Shown here one piece after another: positions 1 through 9,110 of a stretch of 64,000 nt of DNA; positions within the stretch are counted from its first letter, which is position 1, and each line of letters starts with the position of its first letter. The notes under the pieces were generated by a model that ran no database searches, was not told the DNA's origin, and saw only the letters and a program-made list of their open reading frames with translations. This DNA is from Pontibacter harenae. GTDB taxonomy: Bacteria; Bacteroidota; Bacteroidia; Cytophagales; Hymenobacteraceae. The position numbers and the translations under genes were made by a program. The DNA lies in the NCBI RefSeq assembly GCF_020907245.1, contig NZ_JAJJWH010000020.1:1-64000 (forward strand). Reading direction: 5' to 3'.

Positions 1-421
1 TCGTCTTGTTCCTTTTCGCATACACCATACACAAGTGCTTGTAATTCGCAACTTGAGTTAATTAGAAATCAATGCTACCATTGCTATAGTTAGTACTAGA
101 TAAATGATAATCTTACAAACAGTGAACTCCGCTCTTATTGTAGAAGATCATCTCCCACTCACAGGCTTTTGGTGTTATCATCCAAGTCTAAATTACTTTT
201 TCTGAAATTCAGCCAAACAAGTAGCTGTTATGTCATGGTGTAATTTGTAGCGGCACACACAAAAGCCAGAGAAATCTTTTTATTGTGAATTAACTGGGCC
301 AAAGCACTTTATCTCTACCCTTCCGCCTCGATCAGGTCAAAATATTAACAAGGACTCCAGAACAAGGTCTTCAATTATAGCTTTAGGAATCCTTTGGACA
401 CTATGTTATCGTAAACAGCAT
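1..421. other. Leading non-coding stretch
   Basis: No open reading frame with a recognisable product and no hairpin terminator was seen. The stretch probably holds the promoter of the potassium channel gene that starts at 422, but no convincing -33/-7 pair could be picked out. The window starts inside this region, so a gene ending just upstream cannot be excluded. Confidence 0.4.
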
Positions 422-2113
422 ATGAAGTTTCTACCTACCCAGCTCATCCTTTTCCTTCGTAATAAGCCCGAGCGTCGCAATATGAAGCTCCTGTTCAGGT
501 TCTTGTTTGTATTGCTTATCCTGGTGATAGTTTTTACAATCATTTTCCACCTGCTCATGCTAAGGGAGGGGCAACAGCATACCTGGATAACTGGCTTCTA
601 CTGGACCCTCACGGTGATGTCAACACTAGGTTTTGGAGATATTACTTTTAACAGTGATGCAGGCCGATTTTTTTCCATTGTGGTACTGTTATCGGGTATG
701 GTATTCCTGCTGATTCTGTTCCCCTTCACTTTTATAAACTTCTTCTATTCTCCCTGGATGAAGGCACAGGAAAATGCCCAGGTACCACGCGAATTGCCAG
801 CCAAAACAAATGGCCATATAGTACTTACCCGCTACGATCCCGTGACTGAGGCTCTGATTAAGAAACTTGATCGATTCCAGTATCCGTACGTTGTGCTGGT
901 ACCTGATTTAACAGAAGGTTTGCGACTGCATGGTTTAGGTGTAAAAGTAATGCTAGGAAACCTGGATAATCCCAAAACATACCAAAGGGTGCAGGTAAAC
1001 AACGCAGCCTTAGTGGCAACTACCGCCACAGACGTGCTTAATACTAACGTGGCTTTTACAGTACGGGGCATAAGCAACGATGTACCTGTTATTTCAACCT
1101 GCAGCTACGGCGCATCAATGGATATTTTGCAATTGGCGGGCAGCAACCACGTTTTGCGACTGGGGGAAATAATGGGAAATTTTCTTGCTCGCAGGGCCAG
1201 CGGAGGTGATGCCATTGCGCATGTAATAGGCCAGTTTGACGAGCTGCAAATAGCAGAAGCCACGGTGGCTGGATCTTCCCTAGTAGGGTTAACGCTGCGC
1301 GAAACAAAGCTGCGTGAGCAAGTAGGGGTTAGTGTGGCGGGTTTCTGGGAGCGAGGCAAATTTCGAGCAGCACAACCAGATACGCTGATTACTTCTACTA
1401 TGGTACTCGTGTTGGCGGGCTCTGAGGCACAGATAGGCAGGTACAATGAAGCTTTTCAGGTGGAACGAAACATGAACCACCCAGTGGTCATAATTGGGGG
1501 CGGAAGAGTAGGCAGGGCTACAGGACGAGCTTTAGAAGCGCGTAACCTGGATTACCGCATCGTGGAGAAGGTGCCAGAGCGAATAAAAAGCGACTCGAAG
1601 TATATACTGGGAGATGCAGCTGAACTACAGATACTGCAGCAGGCAGGTATTGAGGAATCTCCCTGTGTTATCATTACCACACATGACGATGACTTGAACG
1701 TATACCTGACCATCTACTTACGCAGGTTACGTCCAGGCATTCAAATTATCTCTCGCACCACCTTAGAACGGAATCTGGCTACGCTGCACAGAGCTGGAGC
1801 CGATTACGTAATGTCTTATGCCTCAATGGGGGCCAATACTATTTTCAATCTTCTTAAACGCAGCGATATTCTTATGGTAGCCGAGGGACTGAACCTGATC
1901 AAAGTAAAAGTGCCTGAGCGGCTGGCGCGACATACTATTTCTCAGTCATCTATTCGCCAGGAAACAGGTTGCACCATTATAGCCATTCGGCAGGAAAACG
2001 AGCAGCTTATCAATCCTGATCCAAATACGGAACTTCCCGCTGAAGCAGAAATTATACTTATTGGCACTGTTGAGGCAGAAGAGCGTTTCTTTCGCCTGTA
2101 TGGGAGCAGTTAA
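422..2113 (+). CDS. Potassium channel with two RCK (TrkA-N/TrkA-C) regulatory modules
   Basis: A 563-residue inner-membrane ion channel subunit. Two hydrophobic segments (about residues 24-46 and 83-108) flank a pore loop with the selectivity filter TLGFGD (68-73), a variant of TVGYGD that is still expected to pass K+. The cytoplasmic part holds two tandem RCK units. The first starts near residue 131 (GHIVLTRYDP) and lacks a clean glycine-rich loop. The second starts near residue 353 with VVIIGGGRVGRATG, a good NAD/nucleotide-binding Rossmann loop, followed by a TrkA-C-like end. This is the MthK/Kch-like layout of 2TM plus tandem RCK. The ATG at 422 gives a basic leader before TM1; Met20 is an alternative start. 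The gene stands alone and converges on an acetyltransferase gene. Ligand gating is inferred from the family. Confidence 0.9.
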   Translation: MKFLPTQLILFLRNKPERRNMKLLFRFLFVLLILVIVFTIIFHLLMLREGQQHTWITGFYWTLTVMSTLGFGDITFNSDAGRFFSIVVLLSGMVFLLILFPFTFINFFYSPWMKAQENAQVPRELPAKTNGHIVLTRYDPVTEALIKKLDRFQYPYVVLVPDLTEGLRLHGLGVKVMLGNLDNPKTYQRVQVNNAALVATTATDVLNTNVAFTVRGISNDVPVISTCSYGASMDILQLAGSNHVLRLGEIMGNFLARRASGGDAIAHVIGQFDELQIAEATVAGSSLVGLTLRETKLREQVGVSVAGFWERGKFRAAQPDTLITSTMVLVLAGSEAQIGRYNEAFQVERNMNHPVVIIGGGRVGRATGRALEARNLDYRIVEKVPERIKSDSKYILGDAAELQILQQAGIEESPCVIITTHDDDLNVYLTIYLRRLRPGIQIISRTTLERNLATLHRAGADYVMSYASMGANTIFNLLKRSDILMVAEGLNLIKVKVPERLARHTISQSSIRQETGCTIIAIRQENEQLINPDPNTELPAEAEIILIGTVEAEERFFRLYGSS

Positions 2114-2209
2114 CTTTTCTCTTCATTTGATTGGGTTGATTCTAGTCTTAGTGCCTTTCCCTTCATGGCTGAGGCAGATTAAAATTCACTTAATAAAGTA
2201 TACACTGCC

Positions 2210-2761
2210 TTAGTTTAAGATAGGAGGCTCGTTTTGCAGTTGCTGTACAGGTGCCTCTACTTTTTTTCTTATAACTCGTGCTGGGTTCCCGACAGCTATG
2301 CAATTATCTGGTATGTCTTTTACCACAACTGAACCTGCCCCTACCCTGACGTTATTTCCAATCCTGACTTTCCCGATAATACAAACATTTGACCCAAGCT
2401 CTACATTATCGCCAATTATTGGTGAGTCTGAGTAGCTGCCATCCTCGTACCTAATGTTGCCTATAGTAGTGGAGTGCCTCATAAAACAGTTTTTGCCAAT
2501 TACAGCACATCCATTCACCACCAGCGCCTGCCCATGACCCAAGTAAAAGCCCTCTCCTACTTCTGTCCAGTGTGGCAACTCAATGCACATAAACCACTCT
2601 ACCAGTATTTTATAAAACATCAGGTAAGGAAGCCAGAGCAGTCTAAAGAACTTGTTTTTAGAGGCTGGCCGTGCCAGCCTGAAAAGGACCATTACAATCC
2701 TGCCTTTTATGTTGTGCTTATTTGCACGCCAATCTTGAAAAATATAGGATATACCAAACAT
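2210..2761 (-). CDS. Hexapeptide-repeat O-acetyltransferase, serine acetyltransferase-like
   Basis: A 183-residue left-handed beta-helix acyltransferase of the CysE/WcaB type, expected to transfer acetyl from acetyl-CoA to a hydroxyl. The N-terminal 60 residues are helical and basic. From about residue 65 there are hexapeptide rungs (VGEGFYLGHGQALVVN, then PIIGDNVELGSNVCIIG and IRIGNNVRVGAGSVV-type turns) ending in GNPARVIRKK. In true CysE the active site is a Asp-His pair (LDHATG). Here the His is kept (YLGHGQ) but the Asp is Gly, and the protein is much shorter than CysE. A sugar or surface-polysaccharide acetyltransferase is therefore as likely as L-serine acetylation. cysM is about 39 kb away, so there is no operon support for a cysteine role. 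Confidence 0.75.
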   Translation of the reverse strand: MFGISYIFQDWRANKHNIKGRIVMVLFRLARPASKNKFFRLLWLPYLMFYKILVEWFMCIELPHWTEVGEGFYLGHGQALVVNGCAVIGKNCFMRHSTTIGNIRYEDGSYSDSPIIGDNVELGSNVCIIGKVRIGNNVRVGAGSVVVKDIPDNCIAVGNPARVIRKKVEAPVQQLQNEPPILN

Positions 2762-3553
2762 GCCATTACATTGAGATTGGCTTTACGCTTTACCCATACC
2801 TGATGTTACTGAAGTTTCGGCATATTAAAGAGCAATTGCTTTGATGGAATTTGACTCTTTTACAACTATAAAAAGACAGAGTCTAAGCGAAAAAGTTAGG
2901 TGGAGAAAAGCTGTTGATGTACCAGGCTCTGCCGATAGGCTTTTGCCACAATGCTGAAAATGGTGATTTTGAAGAAGGAATTACAGCATTCTTTATAGAG
3001 AGTGAAACCCTAAAAGTATAGAAAATAAAAAAGGTAGAAGAAGATCTTCTACCCTTTCCAAGCTATGAAAACAAACTTAATGCTGCAAAGATAAGAAGAA
3101 AGTTAATTCAAAACCAGTTATATGTCGGTGAAATGGATAAATGTATCGGTAAACTGGTCATTTATATCGGTGAATTTGCCTCATTTAATAATCCTGGAAA
3201 GCAGAGAAAACCTAATTATAATCCTCTTTGATAGCTTTTTACCAAACTTTACAAGATTTTTCTTAATGAAATCTTTTTGTTGTGTAAGTCTACCAATTTT
3301 AATAAAAGTTGATCAGGCTATCTTAGGAGTACATGAGCGTTCCATATTTTTTGGCTAGGCTAATTTCAATTTATCATTCCATCGCCTTCCTGCAAGTGTA
3401 TGTGTTGGTTAGCCTGCTTCGCTGAATGTATAACAAGTATAGGAGATCATTTTCCAACATCATACTGTCACAAAAGTGTATTTAAAGCGTGGCTTTACTA
3501 AATTACAGCTTCATTATCCTCTAGTAAGCTTTTATTCAGCTAGTCTTTTCTAA
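2762..3553. other. AT-rich intergenic stretch with an orphan hairpin and a 21-base repeat
   Basis: About 790 bases without a supported gene. At 3033-3053 a 9-bp stem (GGTAGAAGA / TCTTCTACC) sits in a setting that gives a T-rich tail on the minus strand, like a terminator, but no minus-strand gene feeds it. At 3125-3173 the motif TCGGTRAA recurs three times exactly 21 bases apart (see findings). A 78-codon frame covering that repeat (3122-3358) has no recognisable features and was not called. Confidence 0.45.
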
Positions 3554-4258
3554 ATGAGAGTTCTCAATTCCTCCCTCAAATATTTTATTGTTCAAAGGTT
3601 GAATTTATCCAATAAAGAAGCTGCCAATCGTATTGTAGCAGGTCGGGTTTTGGTGAATGGTAAACCAGGAACATTATCTCAATTTTTGCTTCCTGAAGAT
3701 GAGGTTTTGATGGATGGCCAGACAGTGAAAGAGCCGAGAAAAAATGTTTACATCGTCTATCATAAACCACGTGGCATAGAATCTACTATGAATACCCAGA
3801 TAGAAAACAATTTATTGGACGCCACAGGTTTAACACCAAATTTATTTCCTGTTGGTAGACTTGATAAGGATTCAGAAGGCCTTCTGCTGCTCACTAACGA
3901 TGGAGGACTTACGTACAAAATACTTCACGCCAAGAGGCCACAAGAAAAGGAGTACGTTGTAACGGTGGATAAGCCATTGACACAAGAAGCCATAGATCGC
4001 CTTGCTGAAGGTATCGTGATTATGGGACAAAAAACACAGCCTGCCATAGTTGCGCAAATAGATGACTTAACTTTCAAGATAATCCTTACACAAGGCCTCA
4101 ACCGTCAGATTAGGAGGATGTGTTATAAGCTGGGGTATCAGGTGCTGAGACTAGTACGAATCCGTATTATAAATCTTGAACTGGGCAATTTAGCACAAGG
4201 GAAATGGCGCCACTTAAACCTGGAAGAATTAAGCACCTTAATTCAAAAGCTAACTTAA
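3554..4258 (+). CDS. RNA pseudouridine synthase, RluF/RsuA family
   Basis: A 234-residue enzyme that isomerises uridine to pseudouridine in rRNA (or tRNA). An S4 RNA-binding domain covers about residues 1-58 (LNLSNKEAANRIVAGRVLVNG). The catalytic domain contains VGRLDKDSEGLLLLTNDG, with the catalytic Asp at 104, and the C-terminal NRQIRRMCYKLGY motif that is common to the RsuA/RluB/RluE/RluF group. The length fits a compact member. YHKPRGIEST (69-78) is the usual motif I. The gene is monocistronic with AT-rich flanks. The exact target, perhaps 23S U2604 as for RluF, cannot be read from the sequence. A second paralogue lies at 38343-39293. Confidence 0.88.
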   Translation: MRVLNSSLKYFIVQRLNLSNKEAANRIVAGRVLVNGKPGTLSQFLLPEDEVLMDGQTVKEPRKNVYIVYHKPRGIESTMNTQIENNLLDATGLTPNLFPVGRLDKDSEGLLLLTNDGGLTYKILHAKRPQEKEYVVTVDKPLTQEAIDRLAEGIVIMGQKTQPAIVAQIDDLTFKIILTQGLNRQIRRMCYKLGYQVLRLVRIRIINLELGNLAQGKWRHLNLEELSTLIQKLT

Positions 4259-4688
4259 GTTTGACTCGCAACATAGATTTAGAGCTATAGCCTAACACTA
4301 CATCCTTCAGGTATTACCAGCAAAATCAGTTGTGTAGTTCTTATAGCGGGTTTGTATGAATTCCTGGTTAAAGCTTGTGCCATGCCGACGTTCCTAATCA
4401 ACTCAAGGTGGGAAACGACAGATAAATATTGCCATATCTCAAAAAGTAATCAACAATATCAGCTTAGAGAGGTTTAAAGAAAGGAGTAATAATTTTGTAT
4501 AAACTTTAGCTCCAACGGCCCGTTTTATTTATAGTGCTGCAAAGCTACATTAAGCTTTAAAAAGATTGCACTACCTGCTCCCACCTATCCTCCATTAAGT
4601 TTGATTCCAAACTTAATGGCTCTTATAGTGCCCTTGATAAATAGATAATTTCAAATTATCAAAACCCTTCAACAATACATGATAAACT
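4259..4688. other. Intergenic region with a 12-bp palindrome before the propeller gene
   Basis: About 430 bases without a gene. A perfect inverted repeat, CCATTAAGTTTG with a 4-base loop and its complement, lies at 4593-4620, about 70 bases upstream of the start codon at 4689. It has no T-run on the plus side, so it looks more like an operator or leader hairpin than a terminator. Nothing else was recognised. Confidence 0.4.
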
Positions 4689-6191
4689 ATGGATTCAAAT
4701 GAAACCCAAAGAAAAAAGAACACAGGCTTTAAGATTTCGAAAGCAAAACTAAAAACAGCCTCTACCTCGCAGCAGGACTTGCACAACCTACCGACACAAG
4801 CTAGACCTTCCGTAGACCCTAACGATGTAGTGGTACCAGAAGGATATGTGGTGGAGCCAGTAATGGTGGGACTTTCTTTCCCTACCGATGTTAGTTTCGC
4901 CGACGACGGCACTATTTTCGTTAGCGAAGGCGGCAGTTCCTGGCCTACACGACCCTACATGCCAGCCCGTATCGTGGTGCGACATCCTTCAGGCGAAACA
5001 GAGGCCATTACCATGAATGTACATGCTGGACCCAGAAGCGTGACCTGGCGTGATGGTGAGCTTTACATGTTCTTTAAAGGTGGCTACCATGCACAGATTG
5101 CCAAGTATAACCTCCAAACAGGTGATCTCAAGATTTTAATCGACCAGATTCCGAGTGGTGGTTGGCACGAACCAGGCGGTCCTATTTTTGGTCCTGATGG
5201 GTTGATGTACTTCGGACATGGTTCCGTTACGCAGCAGGGCGTATCGCTGCCAGCTGGCTTTACTGTAGACTTGGCGAAACACCCGCTAGCTTTGGATGTG
5301 CCAGGGCAAGATGTAACGCTAACAGGCAACAATGTCAGGTCAAGAGACCCAAGGCTGCCCTTCCCTTTTATGATAGAAACTGGTGCTTTTAAGCCTTTTG
5401 GTACACCAGCTAAAAAAGGCGAGGTTATTAAAGGAGAGCTATTTTGCAACTCTGCCGTTTGGCGATCCCGCCCAGATGGAACAAACGTGGAGTTACTGGC
5501 ATGGGGCATACGCAATCCTTTCGGAATGGCAATGAATGAAGAAGGCGAATTGTTTGTGACGGATAATGACTTTGAAGAGAAAGGAGAGCGTGCCATTGCA
5601 AATGATCCAGACCGCATCTGGCACATTAAAAAAGCGCGAGAACCTTTTGGGTCTGTTACGACTCCTGACTGGTACGGCTTCCCTGATATTTGTGGAGATG
5701 GCTTACCTGTTACACATGAGTCACACCTGCCCTTGCGCGGTAAGGCTCCAGAACTGCTACTTGAAAACCCGCCTGAATGGGCAGGCCCAGCCGCTTTTCT
5801 GGAGCAGCCACATTCCTGTATGTGTAAAATGGATTTTTCAACTTCTGATGCTTTTGGCTATAAAGGAGAGCTTTTTGTGGCTGAATGGGGTACACTCGCT
5901 CCTCTAAACTCCCCACGCCCCGAGGACCTTGACCATGGATTCCGAGTTATAAGGGTTGATGTAAAAAATGGTACCGCCGAGCCTTTCATGCACAACAAAA
6001 AGTTTGGCCCCGCCTCTACTGTCGGCTCTGGCGGCATAGAGCGACCTGTGTCATGCAAGTTCAGCCCCGACGGCAAGAGCTTGTATGTTCTTGACTGGGG
6101 TGTGGCAAAAGTAACGCCAGGAAACATGATGGGTTTTGCCCATACAGGTGTACTCTGGAAAGTAACAAGAAAGGAGGAGAATAATGGATAA
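4689..6191 (+). CDS. Glucose/sorbosone dehydrogenase-like beta-propeller protein, no signal peptide
   Basis: A 500-residue protein of the soluble PQQ sugar dehydrogenase/sorbosone dehydrogenase fold. After a polar, lysine-rich leader (1-45), repeated propeller motifs appear: VGLSFPTDVSFADDGTIFV, GPIFGPDGLMYFGHGS, WGIRNPFGMAMNEEGELFV and CKFSPDGKSLYVLDWG. GIRNPFGMA matches the usual G-x-RNP-x-G signature of the family. Unlike most relatives it has no signal peptide or lipobox, so it is predicted to be cytosolic, or exported by another route. Residues from about 385 include Cys in HSCMCKMD. The stop codon overlaps the start of the next gene by 8 bases, so the two are probably translationally coupled. 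The sugar substrate and PQQ use are inferred from the fold only; no pqq genes occur in the window. Confidence 0.75.
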   Translation: MDSNETQRKKNTGFKISKAKLKTASTSQQDLHNLPTQARPSVDPNDVVVPEGYVVEPVMVGLSFPTDVSFADDGTIFVSEGGSSWPTRPYMPARIVVRHPSGETEAITMNVHAGPRSVTWRDGELYMFFKGGYHAQIAKYNLQTGDLKILIDQIPSGGWHEPGGPIFGPDGLMYFGHGSVTQQGVSLPAGFTVDLAKHPLALDVPGQDVTLTGNNVRSRDPRLPFPFMIETGAFKPFGTPAKKGEVIKGELFCNSAVWRSRPDGTNVELLAWGIRNPFGMAMNEEGELFVTDNDFEEKGERAIANDPDRIWHIKKAREPFGSVTTPDWYGFPDICGDGLPVTHESHLPLRGKAPELLLENPPEWAGPAAFLEQPHSCMCKMDFSTSDAFGYKGELFVAEWGTLAPLNSPRPEDLDHGFRVIRVDVKNGTAEPFMHNKKFGPASTVGSGGIERPVSCKFSPDGKSLYVLDWGVAKVTPGNMMGFAHTGVLWKVTRKEENNG

Positions 6192-6741
6192 TGCAACTAA
6201 AACTACAGTCACCTTAATAGAACTAGACCAGGAAACAAGAAGTAACCAATTAGACCGCGCTAAAGCATGGTTTGATAATGTTCTCCTGACACAGGCCTCG
6301 TGCCGCAAGCTGCTTCTTGATACGGTAGAGAAAATAGAGGAGCCACACATAAAGCAATATCTAACCCAAATGTATGAGCAGGAAGAAAGGCATGAAGAGA
6401 AAGCAAGAGAGCTATTCTCCCTCATAGACCGTGAACCTTCGGACATACGTCAATTTTTGGGAGAGATTATGGGGAAAGCCCGTCAAGGTCTCGGGGATAT
6501 GATTGCCATGACAGGCAGTGTGACGGGACCATGGCAGGATTTGCACCAGCTTTATATTTCGAATCATCACTCGATGGGTGCGTTTGCTGTGGCAGAACAG
6601 CTGGGACTTGCACTGGGCATTCCGCGTATAGCCGAGATTGCGTTTGGTGTAGTGGCAGAGAAATCAACAAGCCAGCTATTAATACAGGAGTGCGTGCTGG
6701 AAATGTGTTCTAAATCTATACTTTACCACGAGAGTTTTTAA
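6184..6741 (+). CDS. Ferritin-like (YciE/DUF892-like) helical protein
   Basis: A 185-residue, almost entirely helical, soluble protein. The region LLLDTVEKIEEPHIKQYLTQMYEQEERHEEKARELF resembles the ferritin-like YciE/DUF892 layout, with Glu and His residues spaced as possible metal ligands. A second half (GAFAVAEQLGLALGIPRIAEIA) resembles the matching C-terminal helices. The start ATG lies inside the end of the propeller gene (8-base overlap) and a purine-rich GAAAGGAGGAG element lies just upstream, an unusually good Shine-Dalgarno for this group. The assignment rests on pattern only, so it could be another four-helix protein. The operon ends at the terminator at 6766-6793. A metal- or redox-linked role with the propeller protein is inference. 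Confidence 0.6.
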   Translation: MDNATKTTVTLIELDQETRSNQLDRAKAWFDNVLLTQASCRKLLLDTVEKIEEPHIKQYLTQMYEQEERHEEKARELFSLIDREPSDIRQFLGEIMGKARQGLGDMIAMTGSVTGPWQDLHQLYISNHHSMGAFAVAEQLGLALGIPRIAEIAFGVVAEKSTSQLLIQECVLEMCSKSILYHESF

Positions 6742-7114
6742 AGAAAGATACATAAGTCTCCTAAGGCCTTTCAGCGAACTGAAAGGCTTTTTTATGTGTA
6801 TCAAATTAGTTTAATATTCATAAGTGGGGGCAACGGGGCACTTCTTTCCTTGCTTCAGTTAGCTTAATGTTGCAAACCAAAGCCTTTGGCTACTTGGAAA
6901 GCACTGATATAACAATGAAATTTAAGAAAAACTGAAATCTGCAGCAGCAAGATTCAATCTTTGAGAAGAGTTAAAATTATACAAGCGGGAATATGAAAGA
7001 TAAAGCTAGTATCATTGCACTGGAATTAAGTTTGTAGCAACACGCTGTTCCCAAAGCCTCTTTGTAAAAACATAAAGAGAGGTGTAATATACTGGAATTA
7101 TTAAATACAGAAAA
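6742..7114. other. Intergenic region before the MFS gene
   Basis: It holds the terminator at 6766-6793 and then about 320 bases of AT-rich sequence. No further gene or clear promoter was recognised. Confidence 0.4.
6766..6793 (+). terminator. Intrinsic terminator after the ferritin-like gene
   Basis: A 9-bp stem (GCCTTTCAG / CTGAAAGGC) with a CGAA tetraloop, followed by a run of six T. It ends the propeller/ferritin-like operon. Confidence 0.85.
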
Positions 7115-8293
7115 TTGAAAAAAACACTGCTACCACTTTCCTTAGGTGGATTAGGAATAGGAACTACTGAATTTGTGATGATGGGTTTACTACCCGATAT
7201 TGCCAAAGATTTTAATATTAGCATACCAGAAGCAGGACATATGATTTCAGCCTACGCGCTGGGCGTGGTTATTGGAGCTCCCTTACTGGTAGTTGCCAGC
7301 CGTAGCTTTCCGCCAAAGAAAATCCTGTGGACGCTAATGATTGTATTTACCCTCTTCAATGCCTGCTCAGCCTTTGCGCCTTCTAGCTTTACGTTGCTCA
7401 TGTCGCGTTTACTGGCTGGGTTACCACATGGTGCTTTTTTCGGAGTTGGCTCTGTAGTAGCAAGCCGTTTGGCTCAGAAAGGCAAAGAAGCACAGGCTAT
7501 TTCTACGATGTTTGCAGGCCTTACAATTGCCAATCTACTTACGGTACCCCTTGGCACCTACATTGGTCACCATTACTCCTGGCGTTACACCTTCGGTTTA
7601 GTCACAGTTATCGGTTTAGTTACACTTCTGTTGATTCAGCTATGGTTGCCTGCCCTTCCAGTTACTAAATCAGGAAATGTACGCTCCGAGTTGGGCTTTT
7701 TTAAGAACAGAGAAGCCTGGTTAATCCTTTTAATAACAGCTATAGGTACAGGAGGATTATTTGCCTGGATTAGCTACATAGCCCCGCTGATGACGGAGGT
7801 AGCAGGCTTTGCCGCTGACCAAGTGCCATATGTGCTTATTCTCGCGGGCTTTGGTATGGTTGTAGGCAACCTTATAGGTGGTAGGCTTGCCGATAGGGTA
7901 AAACCTGTTAAGGCCACCCTTATACTGTTGTTGAGTATGGCCAGCTCTCTTCTGTTAATCTACTTTACTTCTGAAAGTAAAGTAATGGCACTGCTCATGA
8001 CTTTTGTAGCAGGAGGACTTTCTATGGCAATTGCAGCACCCATTCAGATATTGATGATTAACACAGCGAAAGGAGCAGAAATGCTAGGCGCAGCAGCCAC
8101 TCAGGCTGCCTTCAATATAGGTAATGCGCTAGGTGCATTTTTTGGGGGCCTGCCAATAGCCATGGGTTACGGCTATACCTCTCCCGAACTAGTAGGTACG
8201 TTGATGGCGACAACAGGAGCTTTTATAGCTGTTCTACTCATCCAAAGGCAGAAGCAGACTTCCACAGAAGCTTCTTTAAGTAGCATACCATAA
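7115..8293 (+). CDS. MFS transporter, DHA1 (AraJ/YdhP-like) drug or sugar efflux family
   Basis: A 392-residue inner-membrane protein with about 12 transmembrane helices. The start TTEFVMMGLLPDIAKDF matches the AraJ/PbuE/YdhP branch of DHA1 exporters, and MSRLLAGLPHGAFFGVG and ADRVKPVKA are family loops. It probably exports small molecules by proton antiport; the substrate is unknown. The reading frame starts with TTG at 7115 (TTG-AAA-AAA), and the sequence just after the start is already TM1, so no later start fits. There is no visible regulator next door. The gene ends at the terminator at 8313-8350. Confidence 0.88.
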   Translation: MKKTLLPLSLGGLGIGTTEFVMMGLLPDIAKDFNISIPEAGHMISAYALGVVIGAPLLVVASRSFPPKKILWTLMIVFTLFNACSAFAPSSFTLLMSRLLAGLPHGAFFGVGSVVASRLAQKGKEAQAISTMFAGLTIANLLTVPLGTYIGHHYSWRYTFGLVTVIGLVTLLLIQLWLPALPVTKSGNVRSELGFFKNREAWLILLITAIGTGGLFAWISYIAPLMTEVAGFAADQVPYVLILAGFGMVVGNLIGGRLADRVKPVKATLILLLSMASSLLLIYFTSESKVMALLMTFVAGGLSMAIAAPIQILMINTAKGAEMLGAAATQAAFNIGNALGAFFGGLPIAMGYGYTSPELVGTLMATTGAFIAVLLIQRQKQTSTEASLSSIP

Positions 8294-8312
8294 AAACTAC
8301 TCAGCTAAACTA

Positions 8313-8350
8313 AAAAAGGAAAGCCCTTCACAATGAAGAGCTTTCCTTTT
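8313..8350 (+). terminator. Intrinsic terminator after the MFS gene
   Basis: An 11-bp stem (AAAAGGAAAGC / GCTTTCCTTTT) whose 3' arm merges into a T-rich tail. Confidence 0.85.
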
Positions 8351-8466
8351 TATTTATAGAAAAGCTTAACTCATCAAACCTTTCAACTTTTAGCCATATT
8401 TGTGTACGTCAATCTTCCAGAGAAAGTTAAAATATTTGGCTCTGTTATAGGTAAAAGTTAACATCT

Positions 8467-9093
8467 CTATAAATCTCCTGAGTAATCTGGATTAACGCAA
8501 GTTACACCCTCCGCATTCTTCACCTTTACAAATTTACCAGCACTCATATCTATAGCCCACAAATCATAAATTTCTGTAAGTTCATGCTGCCGCTGGTCTT
8601 TGAAATGTATGACATAGAATTGCTCATCATCTACCCCCTTCACCTTACAGGTTGTCCAGTTGTAGTCCTTTTCAGGATAGCTTGACTGTATATTGATTTC
8701 ATCTAAGATTTCAAATACCGCCTGATCCCCGTTCCTGCCAACAACCCTTTGAAGGAGTATTTTGCCTACCCCGTTTCTGCATTCTTTTTGTGATTTGGCA
8801 AGATGGGAAACCCATAAATTACCACCGCTTTCATTAGAACCTAATAGAGTACCTGCACAATTAAAAGGCCCATACTTCTCTATCTCAGCAGTTGTTTTAC
8901 CTATTAGGCTGCTATCTAATTGGTATGCAATATTGTCTTCCTCTGTTGTCTTAGCTAAGGTGGAGGAGTTGATTTGTGAATCATCAACTATCGTATAGGT
9001 GATACCATTATTCACTGCTTCTTTTTGTTGGTCAGCATTATTGCATGCAGTGAAAGCAACAGCCATTAGAACGGCTTTGATAGTTCTTTTCAT
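8467..9093 (-). CDS. Hypothetical lipoprotein
   Basis: A 208-residue protein with a short signal peptide and lipobox (MAVAFTAC, Cys17), so a predicted lipoprotein. The mature part is acidic and contains five further Cys (in FNCAGTL, KECRNG, TTCKVKG, VTCVNP), which suggests disulfides in the periplasm or on the surface. No family was recognised. The gene is oriented away from the IS remnant, whose left end lies only 17 bases upstream of the start codon. The native promoter has therefore been separated from the gene or replaced. Confidence 0.65.
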   Translation of the reverse strand: MKRTIKAVLMAVAFTACNNADQQKEAVNNGITYTIVDDSQINSSTLAKTTEEDNIAYQLDSSLIGKTTAEIEKYGPFNCAGTLLGSNESGGNLWVSHLAKSQKECRNGVGKILLQRVVGRNGDQAVFEILDEINIQSSYPEKDYNWTTCKVKGVDDEQFYVIHFKDQRQHELTEIYDLWAIDMSAGKFVKVKNAEGVTCVNPDYSGDL

Positions 9094-9110
9094 ATTCGTT
9101 TTATTTATAA

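Noticed and set aside
2474..2803. 109-codon plus-strand frame over the acetyltransferase
   Set aside because: It is antisense to a gene with clear hexapeptide repeats and lacks protein character.
3122..3358. 78-codon open frame on the plus strand
   Set aside because: Its N-terminal part is the 21-base repeat and the rest is hydrophobic AT-driven sequence; no start signal or known motif.
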